From a virus: 64,000 nucleotides of DNA. Both the position numbers and the translations under genes were made by a program. Shown piece after piece: positions 1 to 8,076 of the stretch. Below the pieces are notes generated by a model, which was not told the origin of the DNA, made no database searches, and saw nothing but the letters and a program-made list of their open reading frames with translations. Each line of letters begins with the position of its first letter. Positions within the stretch are counted from its first letter, which is position 1. The stretch lies in IMG/VR virus record IMGVR_UViG_3300037042_006682, positions 1-64,000 of that record; one strand, 5' to 3'.

Positions 1-311
1 TCGTCCGCCAGGGCCTCCGCGTCCCGCAGGCGCCAGCGCGCCGTCCACCAGTAGCCCAGGGGGCTGCGCGTCCACCGCAGGAGGACCCACGGGGTCCCGC
101 CCGCCCAGCGGGGGGCCCGCACCGTGAGGCGCACCTCGCCCCCGCCCAGGCGCCCCCGGATCGGGGCCCGCAGCCGCCCCTGCACCCAGCCCGCCGTGCG
201 CTCCAGGGGCGCCGTCCACCGCGCAGGCGCATTGGGCCGCACGCGCCCCCCGTGCGTCAGCACGGTCAGCACGTGGTCCAGGGCCAGCTGCACGGCGTCA
301 TCGGGGGTCAT
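1..311 (-). CDS. Hypothetical protein, N-terminal part (runs off window)
   Basis: About 103 codons are visible from an ATG at 311; the 3' end lies beyond position 1. The start overlaps the TGA of the upstream gene in an ATGA arrangement, which supports the start and translational coupling. The visible part begins MTPDDAVQLALDHVLTVL and is rich in Arg and Trp, with repeated short basic stretches. I recognise no family. By position, after the tail tube genes, it may be a tail or baseplate accessory protein, but that is inference only. Confidence 0.6.
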   Translation of the reverse strand, partial: MTPDDAVQLALDHVLTVLTHGGRVRPNAPARWTAPLERTAGWVQGRLRAPIRGRLGGGEVRLTVRAPRWAGGTPWVLLRWTRSPLGYWWTARWRLRDAEALAD

Positions 312-712
312 CGGCGGCGCTTGTCCCGCATGCTATCCGGCGGCCAGTCCATGCGATCCGCCGGGTCGCTCGGCTGCTTGGGCTCCTCATGGCGCACGTC
401 CACCGGGATGCTCGCGCGCCCCGGCAGCGTGATGCGCTTGCCCAGCTGCCCGGCCAGCATCTTCTGGACCTTAGCCGCGGGGACGTCCGCGCGCTCCAGC
501 GCGGCGCGAATCTTCCCCTCGTCCACCGGCCACTGCTCGATGGCGCCCTCGTTGACGTCGTAGATTTCTTCGTCGCTCAGGTCGGCCACCCACCCCTCGT
601 CCGGGTCCAGCACAAAGGCCGTGACCTTGACCCGCGTGTGGCTCGTGACCGTCTCCATGCGCTCCCCGCGCCCCTCGACCAGCGCCCGCAGGCGGCTGCT
701 CAGCGTGCCCAT
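308..712 (-). CDS. Hypothetical protein (134 aa)
   Basis: A soluble 134-residue protein beginning MGTLSSRLRALVEGRGER and ending in a basic tail (MRDKRRR). The middle has an acidic stretch (LDPDEGWVADLSDEE) followed by a helix-forming segment. There is no signal peptide or membrane segment. It sits 13 bases after the gene at 726 and overlaps the next gene by 4 bases, so it is part of the same polycistron. I do not recognise the family. Confidence 0.6.
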   Translation of the reverse strand: MGTLSSRLRALVEGRGERMETVTSHTRVKVTAFVLDPDEGWVADLSDEEIYDVNEGAIEQWPVDEGKIRAALERADVPAAKVQKMLAGQLGKRITLPGRASIPVDVRHEEPKQPSDPADRMDWPPDSMRDKRRR

Positions 713-725
713 CGTCGCCTCCTTG

Positions 726-1334
726 CTACATCCCGCGGCGGTCGCCCGCGGCGTTCTTGCCCGCCGTCGTCAGGCTCAGCGCCCCCGCCTTGTTCTTAGC
801 CAACATCTTCTTGGCCACCAGGGCATCGATCTCGTCCGATGTCACCTTGTTGTCCGCCAACAGCTCCTTCCGGTACGCCGACGTGAAGCCCATCATGGCC
901 AGGATGCGCGCCTCGCGCTCCGTCACGTCCGCGTTGCCCGGCAGCAGGGGCGCCAGCGCGCTCGGGTGCACGTAGATGCTCGCCGAGGTCCCGTGGTAGC
1001 CCGTGGTCCCCACGATCGCCGCCCCGTCCGGCGGCAAGGGGTAGCGCTCCTGCACGGTGTCGATCGACTGGCTCGTGAACATGTTGGCCCCGCCCCAGGA
1101 GCCCTCGGAGGCCTTGTAGACCCCGGTCGCCAGGTTGACGACCACGGCAAAGCCCTTCTGGCCGTCCCCCGCGTAGGGGTTCAGGTCGACATCCGTGCGC
1201 GCCGACACGTGGATGTCCCGGCGCCCGTAGCCCACGCTCTTCAGGGCCTTCTGCAGGGCCTCCGGCAGCTCCTTCACCGCCACCGCCGTGCCGCCGCTGA
1301 GTCCCTCTTCCAGTCGCCGCAACAACGCTCTCAT
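726..1334 (-). CDS. Hypothetical phage protein (202 aa), first of three tandem small genes
   Basis: A longer reading frame exists upstream, but the start MRALLRRLEEGLSGG at 1334 is preferred because it overlaps the upstream stop as ATGA. The core contains a hydrophobic beta-type stretch (KGFAVVVNLATGVYKASEG) followed by GSWGGANMF, a pattern I associate with hypothetical proteins in many phage genomes. The C-terminal 60 residues look helical (VTEREARILAMMGF to ALVAKKMLAKNKAG) and could be a small DNA-binding fold. Its first residues match those of the next upstream gene (MRALLTHLEEGF). Function unknown. Confidence 0.6.
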   Translation of the reverse strand: MRALLRRLEEGLSGGTAVAVKELPEALQKALKSVGYGRRDIHVSARTDVDLNPYAGDGQKGFAVVVNLATGVYKASEGSWGGANMFTSQSIDTVQERYPLPPDGAAIVGTTGYHGTSASIYVHPSALAPLLPGNADVTEREARILAMMGFTSAYRKELLADNKVTSDEIDALVAKKMLAKNKAGALSLTTAGKNAAGDRRGM

Positions 1335-1567
1335 GGCTTCCTCACCACGCGGTCCATCCGGCCGCGCTCCTTTAGCCCCGCCAGCATCTCGTCCTTCGCC
1401 GCCCCCACCCAGACCTGGCCCGTGCTCGGCGACCACAGGATCTCCTCGCCCGCCGCGTAGGCCCCGCCGCTCCCCGTGCCCGCGCGAGGCGCCGGCTTTA
1501 GCTCCAGGGGCAGACCCTCGCGGCGGACCCGGAAACCCTCCTCCAGGTGGGTCAGCAGGGCGCGCAT
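1331..1567 (-). CDS. Small hypothetical protein (78 aa), paralogue of its neighbour
   Basis: The start MRALLTHLEEGFRVRREG at 1567 is chosen by the resemblance of its N-terminus to the next gene (MRALLRRLEEGLSG); the upstream reading is Arg-rich shadow. It ends in an ATGA overlap. Residues 36-59 (GAYAAGEEILWSPSTGQVWV) align with the C-terminal half of the gene at 1572 (LAYKKGEEVLYYPNDKLILA), so the two appear to be diverged copies. No catalytic motif is visible. Function unknown. Confidence 0.55.
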   Translation of the reverse strand: MRALLTHLEEGFRVRREGLPLELKPAPRAGTGSGGAYAAGEEILWSPSTGQVWVGAAKDEMLAGLKERGRMDRVVRKP

Positions 1568-1571
1568 CGCC

Positions 1572-1838
1572 TCAGTAGCCCCCGCCCATGAAGGCCTCGT
1601 CGTCCCGCGCCGCCTGGAACTCGCGCCACGCCTTGTCCTTGTTGGCGCCCGCCAGGATGAGCTTGTCGTTGGGGTAGTAGAGGACCTCCTCGCCCTTCTT
1701 GTAGGCCAGGCCCTTGGCATCGGTCCCCGCAGCCTTCGCCTTCATCAGGTAGGGGTCACGCCCGCGCCCGCCGCTGCGCCCCCCCCACTCCACGATCGTC
1801 CGCAGGTCCGCGGCCAAGGCCCGTAGGTTCCGTGCCAT
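1572..1838 (-). CDS. Small hypothetical protein (88 aa), paralogue of its neighbour
   Basis: The reading frame is open further upstream. An AAGGAG Shine-Dalgarno at about 1845-1850 sits 8 bases from the ATG at 1838 (MARNLRALAADLRT) and only 2 bases from the alternative ATG at 1844, so 1838 is preferred. The C-terminal half (YKKGEEVLYYPNDKLILAG) resembles the gene at 1331. The ribosome binding site directly abuts an alternating pyrimidine-purine repeat at 1852-1869. Function unknown. Confidence 0.6.
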   Translation of the reverse strand: MARNLRALAADLRTIVEWGGRSGGRGRDPYLMKAKAAGTDAKGLAYKKGEEVLYYPNDKLILAGANKDKAWREFQAARDDEAFMGGGY

Positions 1839-1851
1839 CGTCATCGCTCCT

Positions 1852-1869
1852 TGCGCATGCGCGTACGCA
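1852..1869. repeat. 18-bp alternating YR repeat, copy 1 (TGCGCATGCGCGTACGCA)
   Basis: A junction copy located immediately upstream of the AAGGAG of the gene at 1572-1838. Near-palindromic and strictly alternating pyrimidine-purine over all 18 bases. Confidence 0.75.
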
Positions 1870-1878
1870 GCGCCGTTG

Positions 1879-2310
1879 TCACTTGTCCTCGACCAGCAGC
1901 CCCGGCTTGGGGCCGTCGACCACCGTGCGGTCCGCCGAGGGGCTGGCCTCACGGTCGGCCGCCTCCTGGTCCGCCACGTCCATGGCGCTCGTGTCCGCCC
2001 ACTGGGGCTGCGCCGCATCGGGGTCCCCCGCCGGCACCGCCGCGGGCGCCCGGCTGAGGGCCGCCGTGACCGCCGCCGCCACGGCCTCGCCCTGCTTGGC
2101 CGCCCGGCGCACCGCGATGGCCGCGCCCTGCTGCCCGTGGTCCGCGATGCCCTGCGCGAGGAGCCACGCCCCGACGAGCCCGAGGACCATCAGCATGATC
2201 TCCTCGTCGATGCGCTTCCCCGTCAGCGCGTTGGTCAGGTACGCCGCCACGCTGATGAGCATCACGATCAACTTCCGGCTCTCGATCTTCAGCTTCGCCA
2301 GCCACGTCAT
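1879..2310 (-). CDS. Putative phage membrane protein (143 aa)
   Basis: Two hydrophobic segments near the N-terminus (about residues 14-30, KLIVMLISVAAYLTNAL, and 37-56, EEIMLMVLGLVGAWLLAQG) are followed by a long hydrophilic tail rich in Ala, Asp and Pro. This is compatible with an inner-membrane protein with both termini in the cytoplasm. Two-span topology and small size are also seen in holins, but the gene is far from the lysis-like cassette at 12155-13764 and the tail is unusually long, so I do not call it a holin. It lies next to the tail tube genes. Confidence 0.6.
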   Translation of the reverse strand: MTWLAKLKIESRKLIVMLISVAAYLTNALTGKRIDEEIMLMVLGLVGAWLLAQGIADHGQQGAAIAVRRAAKQGEAVAAAVTAALSRAPAAVPAGDPDAAQPQWADTSAMDVADQEAADREASPSADRTVVDGPKPGLLVEDK

Positions 2311-2318
2311 GGATCACC

Positions 2319-2996
2319 TCACGCAGTCTTGATGAGCGCCGCGATGCCCAACCCGATGGGCGCCGCCGCCGCCATCATATCCGACTTGCTGGCCCCCAGC
2401 ACGATCTCCTCGATCGCGTGGGGCTGCAGCTCCAGCTCCATCATGCTCACCTCGGCGCTGTTCGCGTCGAAGTCCGTCCCCGCCTTGTACCGCGTGGGGA
2501 GGCAGTCCCAGAGGACCCAGACGCGCCCCGGCACGAACGAGGCGCCCTCCCAGGTCTCCAGCGGGGCCGGGAGGTCGAGGTTGTAGCCCCCCGCCTCCTG
2601 GAAGGCGTTCACGCCCGTGTAGTGGATGAGGAGCAGGGTGCGCTGCACCATGTCGGAGCCGCGCATCGCCCGCTTCACCCAGTCGTACAGCGTGTCGTCG
2701 TTCATGCGGGCCCCGCGCGTCAGCGAGATCGGCCCGCAGCCGCCCCCCTCGTAGGCCACCGTGGTCCACATGGAGTTGAGCTGCTTGATCTCCCGCGTCT
2801 GCAGGGTGATCTCCGGGGCCGTGATGCTCGCGAACCCGTACATGGGCGAGCCCAACACAAAGAAAGGGAAGGTCGTCGAAGGGATCAGGTCCAGCAGCCA
2901 GAAGCGATGCGTCTGCAACAGGTCGAACATGCGACTCTTGCTGACCGCCTTAAGCGTACCTCGCACATCGCTAGCCGTCTTCCGCACATCGACCAC
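2319..2996 (-). CDS. Tail tube-like protein (gp19 superfamily), second copy
   Basis: The start is a GTG at 2996 preceded by GAGG at 6-base spacing. The 225-residue protein has the tail-tube signature: an N-terminal strand (FWLLDLIPSTTFPFFVLG), a central strand pair (ITAPEITLQTREIKQLNS), then GGGCGPISLTRGARMNDDTLYDWV, which matches the 'ITLxRGxTxDxxLWxW' pattern of T4 gp19-like tubes. The C-terminal 25 residues are hydrophobic (IVLGASKSDMMAAAAPIGLG). It lies directly downstream of the canonical tube gene at 3046. It could be a second tube protein, a tube initiator or a tube-to-baseplate adaptor. Confidence 0.65.
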   Translation of the reverse strand: MVDVRKTASDVRGTLKAVSKSRMFDLLQTHRFWLLDLIPSTTFPFFVLGSPMYGFASITAPEITLQTREIKQLNSMWTTVAYEGGGCGPISLTRGARMNDDTLYDWVKRAMRGSDMVQRTLLLIHYTGVNAFQEAGGYNLDLPAPLETWEGASFVPGRVWVLWDCLPTRYKAGTDFDANSAEVSMMELELQPHAIEEIVLGASKSDMMAAAAPIGLGIAALIKTA

Positions 2997-3045
2997 TGCC
3001 TACCTCATGGCCCGCACCCCCCCCGCCGCGGGGAGACCGCAGGGA

Positions 3046-3564
3046 TCAGACAGCTTCTCCGTTGATAAACAATTGGACCGACTCGACCGCAAGGCCGAAC
3101 TCCGCGATCGACACGTCCCCGCTCGTCGCATCCATGTCCGCCGCGATCTTCACGCGAATCGGCACGCACTCCCGGCAGATGTATGTACGCCACGCGTCAC
3201 TGGCGCCAACCAAGTTCCCTTTGAAGGCCTCTTCTCGTGAGAAGTGCAGGATTTGAAGGTCAGCGCGATACTCACCACCCTTCGCCGCATTCTGGCCCCA
3301 GCGCCAGAAGTCGCTGTCGGACGCCGTGACGCCACGGGTCATGGTGACCTCGCTGAACGTCGGGATGCCGCTGAACTTCTGCGTAAAGATCGTCGTGCCC
3401 TCGCGGTACTCCACGGCGTCCATCGTCAGCTCGGGGATGCTCAGCGTGTTGAAGCCCGCCTGGACCTTGAACGCATCCGGCATCGTCGCATAACCGTCCC
3501 CAGGGACAAGCTGCACATGATAGCGGAAATTCTGATAAAAATCTGTCGAGATTGCCCGTGACAT
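3046..3564 (-). CDS. Tail tube protein (gp19-like)
   Basis: A 172-residue protein with an AAAAGGAGC ribosome binding site upstream of ATG 3564. It shows the full gp19-family order: N-terminal strand with FRYHVQLVPGDGY, AGFNTLSIPELTMDAVEYREG, then FSEVTMTRGVTASDSDFWRW (tube signature, about residues 69-88), then a C-terminal strand set (FGLAVESVQLFINGE). In related phages this protein polymerises into the inner tube through which DNA passes, inside the sheath. It is separated from the sheath gene only by a small gene and a homing endonuclease. Confidence 0.85.
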   Translation of the reverse strand: MSRAISTDFYQNFRYHVQLVPGDGYATMPDAFKVQAGFNTLSIPELTMDAVEYREGTTIFTQKFSGIPTFSEVTMTRGVTASDSDFWRWGQNAAKGGEYRADLQILHFSREEAFKGNLVGASDAWRTYICRECVPIRVKIAADMDATSGDVSIAEFGLAVESVQLFINGEAV

Positions 3565-3594
3565 GTCTGCTCCTTTTCGTGTCTAGCCCGGCCC

Positions 3595-4050
3595 TCAGCC
3601 CGGCAGCGTTTCCGTCCCGATGACGCCCGGCAGCGTCTGCGGCCAGCCCCTGAACGCGCACACCACCACGCGCCCCAGCGCGGTGCAGGCGAGCGAACTC
3701 TCCACCTTGAGCTTCCACCCCGGCGGCACAAAGACCCCGTTGCTGCCGAAGCGCAAGGAGCCCGTCCCCGCCGCGAGGCTCTCGACCTTGTAGACGTTGT
3801 TGGTGCCGTCCACGAGGCTCACCGTGATCGTCGGGGATCCCCCCGTGGGGAGGTTCCACGCCACGTACTCCACCCGCATGCCGACGCGCGCGTGAGCCGG
3901 GAAGAGCCCGCCCTTGGTCCCCGCCGTGAAGACCTGGATGCGCCCGCGCTCGATCGTCTCCTCCGAGCTGACGCCATCCGTGGCCGTCCCATCGATGTGG
4001 CCCGAGGTCGCCACCTCATGGATCTTCATCACCGCAAATACGTCCGTCAT
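3595..4050 (-). CDS. Putative virion protein between sheath and tube (151 aa)
   Basis: A beta-rich protein beginning MTDVFAVMKIHEVATSG with a central segment (VEYVAWNLPTGGSPTITVSL) typical of small jelly-roll or Ig-like virion proteins. No catalytic motif or membrane segment. Its ribosome binding sequence (GAGGGC) lies inside the last codons of the upstream homing endonuclease. Position between sheath and tube suggests a structural or decoration protein. The family is not recognised. Confidence 0.6.
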   Translation of the reverse strand: MTDVFAVMKIHEVATSGHIDGTATDGVSSEETIERGRIQVFTAGTKGGLFPAHARVGMRVEYVAWNLPTGGSPTITVSLVDGTNNVYKVESLAAGTGSLRFGSNGVFVPPGWKLKVESSLACTALGRVVVCAFRGWPQTLPGVIGTETLPG

Positions 4051-4052
4051 GG

Positions 4053-4955
4053 TTATGCCCTCACCGCCGCTGCCGCCATGTCGGCGACCTCGGCCCGTAG
4101 CTCGTCCACCGTGGTCGCCATGGCGTGGTGTTCATACCACCCGGCCTCCAGCCCCAGCGCCGCCATCTCGGCCGGCCCGATCAGCTTGAGCCGCGCGGCC
4201 TCGCGCGGGTACTGCGCCGCAAACGCCTTCACGCGCTCGATCGACACCGCATCCAACCACCCCTTCACCTCGTGGTACTCCTCGATCCCGTCGACCACCA
4301 CCACGAAGTCCGGGGTGTACTGCACGTGCTGCTCACCCGCGAGCTTGAAGCACCGCGCCTCGTACGCCCACTCGTAGCCCTCACGGTCCAGCCAGCCCGC
4401 GTAGAGCTGGTCCCACCGCGAGCCAAAGAACCAGGTGCGCCCCTGCGCGTCGACCGCGGCGGGGAGCCGCTTGCCCGGCGCCCGCGCCTTCGTGCCCGCC
4501 TCCTGAAGGCAGGATCTCACCACCTCACACGACACGCCGTACGCCCGCTCCAGATCCTGGAAGTTCTCGCCCGCGTGGTACCGGCGCACGAGGTCCGCCC
4601 GCTGCGCCACCGAGAGCTTGTGGCGCTTCACGTTCGCCCGCATCGTCACGCCACGTTGATTGAGGTACCGCAAGACGGTCGACTGTCCGATGCCCATCCG
4701 TTGCTGGATCTGCATCAAACTGAGTTCTTCATCAACGTAGAGCCGCGCCATCTCATCAATGGTCTCTTCCGAGGGCGAGTTGTGCGTCCGCGCCTTCCGC
4801 TGATCCAGCACTACACCGTTCCGCTTGAGCACGTTTCCGGCAGTCGCCACGCTTACTGAGAACCGATCCGCGATGGCCGCGACACGCCACCCCGCTGTAT
4901 GCGCCGCGACCATCGCCGCCTCTAATGCCGGTACTACTTTTTTTCCACGTTTCAA
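4053..4955 (-). CDS. Free-standing homing endonuclease, HTH plus PD-(D/E)XK-type nuclease
   Basis: A 300-residue protein. The start is a TTG at 4955 with GGAGG eight bases upstream. Residues 1-150 hold several helix-turn-helix-like repeats (IADRFSVSVATAGNVLKRNG, IQQRMGIGQSTVLRYLNQRG, LERAYGVSCEVVRSCL). Residues 170-240 carry the nuclease: WFFGSRWDQLYAGWL, then YTPDFVVVVDG and YHEVKGWLD, matching the E...PDF...EVKG order of TnsA/EDxHD-like nucleases. It lies between the sheath and virion-protein genes, where such mobile genes insert. Its tail supplies the next gene's ribosome binding site, so insertion left downstream translation intact. Confidence 0.8.
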   Translation of the reverse strand: MKRGKKVVPALEAAMVAAHTAGWRVAAIADRFSVSVATAGNVLKRNGVVLDQRKARTHNSPSEETIDEMARLYVDEELSLMQIQQRMGIGQSTVLRYLNQRGVTMRANVKRHKLSVAQRADLVRRYHAGENFQDLERAYGVSCEVVRSCLQEAGTKARAPGKRLPAAVDAQGRTWFFGSRWDQLYAGWLDREGYEWAYEARCFKLAGEQHVQYTPDFVVVVDGIEEYHEVKGWLDAVSIERVKAFAAQYPREAARLKLIGPAEMAALGLEAGWYEHHAMATTVDELRAEVADMAAAAVRA

Positions 4956-4997
4956 CCTTCAACCCTCCGTGGCAAAAAAACAACAACGATCACAACA

Positions 4998-7547
4998 TCA
5001 TACAAGCGCGCGCTGACTAAATCTGAAGACGATGAACTCCGCAGGCTTGTTCGGCGCGAGGCCCACGTCGACGAACATGATGCCCTGGTCCACGGTGTTC
5101 TGCGGGTTGTTGGTCCGGTCGCAGATCACGAAGAAAGCCTCCTTGGGCGAGGTCCCCGCGAAGTAGTTCTGCTGGAAGAGGCCAAGCAGGAACGTGTCAA
5201 GCTGGAGCTTCACGCGGCCCCAGAGCTGCGGACCGTTGTTCTCGAAGACGTGCACGTGGGTCGCGTTGAACACGCTCTTCTCCACGAACTGGAAGAGGCG
5301 CGTCATCTGGATGTAGGGCCACTCGCCGCCCGCGATGTCGAGGGTCTTGGCGCCCCAGATCACGCGGCCCGTCTGCGGCCAGCTCACGAGGCAGTTGAGC
5401 TTGTCCTGGTAGCAGATGCCCACCTGCAACGGGGTGAGGTCGCGCTCCAGGCCGATCTGCCAGCTCAGCGCGCCATCGCCCGTGCCGGCCGGCGCCTTGC
5501 CGACGTTCTTGTTGATGTCGGTCGTCGCGAAGCGCCCCGCCACGTGGCCGCCGCAGGGCAGGTTGATGGCCGCCTGGGTCACGGGGTCGGTCACGCGGAT
5601 GTGCGGGTAGTACACCGCAGCGTACTTCGTGAAGCGGCCCAGGGTGAACTTCTTCCAGTTCACGGCCTCCTGCGGTTCCAGGCCCTCCGGCGCGGTGAAG
5701 ATCGCGAACTTGTCCTTGCGGAGCATGGCGTAGTCGATGACGTCCGTGCAGACCAGCTCGTCGGTTTGGAAGTCAGCGACCACGACGCTCATCATCGCGT
5801 CCACCTGGTCGAGGGCGTAGAGGCCTTTGTAGTCCGCGACGAGCGTGGCGCCCGTCACGTCGCTGCGATCAAGGGCCGAGCCATCCGCGCCGTCGAAGAA
5901 CTGCACGACCACGGCCGCGCCGGGCTGCGTGTAGTAGGTCGCGGTCTGCGGCTTCGTGATCGGGGCCTGGGCGGGGTAGGTGTCCGCCGTGGGGCCCGCG
6001 GCCGGGTTGCCCGCGATCTTCCACGTCAGCGTGCAGGCGCCCGTGGTGTAGTCCACGCGGTTCGTGCCGTTGCTGTTGAGGGCGTAGGCGCCGCAGGGGC
6101 GCTGCAGGCTGAGGTTGCCGTTGCCATCGTCGATCACGACGGGGCCGTAGTAGAGCTGCGTGATGCGCACCGCTGCCACCCCGTCGAACGTATCGGCAAG
6201 CCCGCTCACGTCGAGGGCCAGGGCGCCCGTCAGGTAGTTCACGGTACCCACGGTGTCGCCCGTGCAGTTGCCGGCCACGACCACCTTGAGGTTGCCCGCG
6301 CCGTCGTCGCCCGCGATCTTGGCGCCGTCCCCGTCCAGGGTGAAGCTCACGAGCACGCCCGCCGCCACCGAGGTCTTCGCCGTTGAGGTGTTGAGGTGGA
6401 GCTGGGTCGGCGTCGCCGGGGTCCAGGCCCACGTGGTGTCCGTGATGAGCGGGATCGTCGTGATGATCGGCAGCGGGCTGTGCTTGAAGCCGAGCTGCAT
6501 CGCCAGGGTGGTCTTCGCCACCGAGGTGCCGATCTGGTACACGAACTCCTTGTTGGCGCCGTTGTAGGCCGGGGAGTTGCTGACGTCCCTGGCCGCATAG
6601 TGCGTGCCCGCCAGCTCCGGGGGCAGCTCGCGGTTGAAGGCCACGACCGCGGCGATGTCAGAACCCGCGCTGAGGTCGTTGAGCACCGTGGCGATGAACT
6701 GCGGGCTGCTCGCGTCATCGAGCACCACCCCCTGGTAGGTCTCGATGGTGTTCCAGCCCTGGATCTTCTCGACGTACTCGTCGATGGTCACGTCAAAGCG
6801 CGTGTAGCTCGCCGTCGCGGCCACGTAGTAGTCGGGGGTCCCGCTTACGACGGCACGATAGCTGTTGCCCGCGAGGCCCGGCCACTTCAGGTCGAAGCGG
6901 AAGGTCTCGTAGACCCAGCTCGCTGTGAGGAATTGGCCCGCGGGGAAGTCGGCTGGCGTGCCGAAGGTGAGGAACACCTCGCCGGTCTCGTAGTCGATCG
7001 AGCCCGTGGTGTCTACGCCATCATCGAACCCGCCCGTGCCCGTGATGGCGAAGGTGCCATCGCCGTTGTCGGTGAAGGTCCCGATCTTCGGCACGACCTC
7101 GCCGTCCGTCGTAGTCAGCACCAAGGAGACGGCCAGCGTGTAGGGGCTGGGGCCGTAGCTGCCGTGCGGGACCACGGGGGCCTTGGGCAAGCTGAAGCTA
7201 TAGCTCACCGCGCTGTCGCCCTCCACCACCTCCATGCCTTGGACGTCCTTGGTCAGGAAGCAACGCGCCTTCACGGCATCGGCCTCATGCACCACACGCA
7301 CGAAGTACAGGGTGGAACCGCCATTCTGGAAGAAGGCAAAGGCTTCCGTCGGGGCCAATGAGGCCGCCGTGAAGTCCCCGAACTTAGCCGTAAACTCCTG
7401 GAAGGAGGTCACGATGGTCGGTTTGTTCGTGGGGCCCTTCTTGGAGAACCCGATCAGGCCGAGGTTGCTGGTGCTCACGCCCTGGATGGGGCCCGGCCCA
7501 CTGCTGCGCTCCTCAATGTACACGCCCGGATAGTTACGCTCTGGCAT
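4998..7547 (-). CDS. Tail sheath protein (gp18-like), unusually long
   Basis: An 849-residue contractile sheath protein. The N-terminus (PGVYIEERSSGPGPIQGVST) and the early VTSFQEFTAKFGDF are the standard sheath start. The C-terminal 150 residues hold the conserved core: SWPQTGRVIWGAKTL, EWPYIQMTRLFQFVEKS, KEAFFVICD and GLAPNKPAEFIVFRFSQ. This core forms the inner contractile ring around the tube. About 450 residues in the middle (roughly 120-560) are Gly/Thr/Asp-rich beta-domain inserts likely displayed outside; they make the protein clearly longer than T4 gp18 (659 residues). The gene follows the tail terminator group. Confidence 0.92.
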   Translation of the reverse strand: MPERNYPGVYIEERSSGPGPIQGVSTSNLGLIGFSKKGPTNKPTIVTSFQEFTAKFGDFTAASLAPTEAFAFFQNGGSTLYFVRVVHEADAVKARCFLTKDVQGMEVVEGDSAVSYSFSLPKAPVVPHGSYGPSPYTLAVSLVLTTTDGEVVPKIGTFTDNGDGTFAITGTGGFDDGVDTTGSIDYETGEVFLTFGTPADFPAGQFLTASWVYETFRFDLKWPGLAGNSYRAVVSGTPDYYVAATASYTRFDVTIDEYVEKIQGWNTIETYQGVVLDDASSPQFIATVLNDLSAGSDIAAVVAFNRELPPELAGTHYAARDVSNSPAYNGANKEFVYQIGTSVAKTTLAMQLGFKHSPLPIITTIPLITDTTWAWTPATPTQLHLNTSTAKTSVAAGVLVSFTLDGDGAKIAGDDGAGNLKVVVAGNCTGDTVGTVNYLTGALALDVSGLADTFDGVAAVRITQLYYGPVVIDDGNGNLSLQRPCGAYALNSNGTNRVDYTTGACTLTWKIAGNPAAGPTADTYPAQAPITKPQTATYYTQPGAAVVVQFFDGADGSALDRSDVTGATLVADYKGLYALDQVDAMMSVVVADFQTDELVCTDVIDYAMLRKDKFAIFTAPEGLEPQEAVNWKKFTLGRFTKYAAVYYPHIRVTDPVTQAAINLPCGGHVAGRFATTDINKNVGKAPAGTGDGALSWQIGLERDLTPLQVGICYQDKLNCLVSWPQTGRVIWGAKTLDIAGGEWPYIQMTRLFQFVEKSVFNATHVHVFENNGPQLWGRVKLQLDTFLLGLFQQNYFAGTSPKEAFFVICDRTNNPQNTVDQGIMFVDVGLAPNKPAEFIVFRFSQRALV

Positions 7548-7632
7548 CTGTCGATCCCTCCGTCGCCCGCGCCGTCCGGGCGGGCCGTCTTGCTAGTTCC
7601 CCGCGCCTCACGCGCGCGCTGTTGCCCGTCGT

Positions 7633-8076
7633 CTACCGCTTGCGCCGCTGCCCCTCCTCGGGGCTCTCTGCCGCGTCCCCCACCTCCGCTGGCTGCTCCT
7701 GGTTCACCGTATCACCAGACAGCGGGGCAATCACCTTTTCCCCGGCCGCCACAGCTTGCTCTAGGGCCGTGGGCTCAACCACGCCCACGCTCACGGGGGG
7801 CAGATCGGGGTGGCGCGTAATGCCGCGCTCCGAGAAGTAGCCCGCGAACTTCGTGGGGGTCAGCGCCGTGCCGCCCCCCTCCACCTGCCTGGAGTGCACG
7901 CCGGGCTTCACATCCACAGGCTTGCCACAGGGGCGCAGGACCCCGCGCTTCACCATGGACTCCGTGCTCGGCACAAGCTGGTGGATCTCCACCTTGCCGT
8001 ACGGCGGCACCGCCACCGTGTTGCCCATCCCCGTCGCGACCGACTGCACCCGACTGCCCGTATAGAGGTACCACAT
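7633..8076 (-). CDS. Hypothetical protein in tail gene cluster (147 aa)
   Basis: The start MWYLYTGSRVQSVATG at 8076 overlaps the upstream stop by one base (TGATG), so the long upstream reading is not used. The N-terminal 100 residues look like a compact beta fold. The last 40 residues are Pro/Glu/Gln-rich and end in QRRKR. The gene lies between the tail terminator and the sheath and is probably a minor tail or neck component. I do not recognise the family. Confidence 0.6.
   Translation of the reverse strand: MWYLYTGSRVQSVATGMGNTVAVPPYGKVEIHQLVPSTESMVKRGVLRPCGKPVDVKPGVHSRQVEGGGTALTPTKFAGYFSERGITRHPDLPPVSVGVVEPTALEQAVAAGEKVIAPLSGDTVNQEQPAEVGDAAESPEEGQRRKR

Noticed and set aside
726-1436. Longer N-terminal reading of the gene at 726
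   Set aside because: The extra 34 residues are Gly/Arg-rich shadow of the upstream gene; the ATG at 1334 fits the ATGA junction and the N-terminus shared with the neighbour.
1879-2310. Two-span membrane protein as the holin
   Set aside because: The long hydrophilic tail and distance from the lysis-like cassette make another membrane role as likely; no decisive feature.
4998-7547. Sheath insertion region as another intein
   Set aside because: No Cys/Ser at a possible start, no TxxH block and no terminal HN; it reads as Gly/Thr-rich beta domains.
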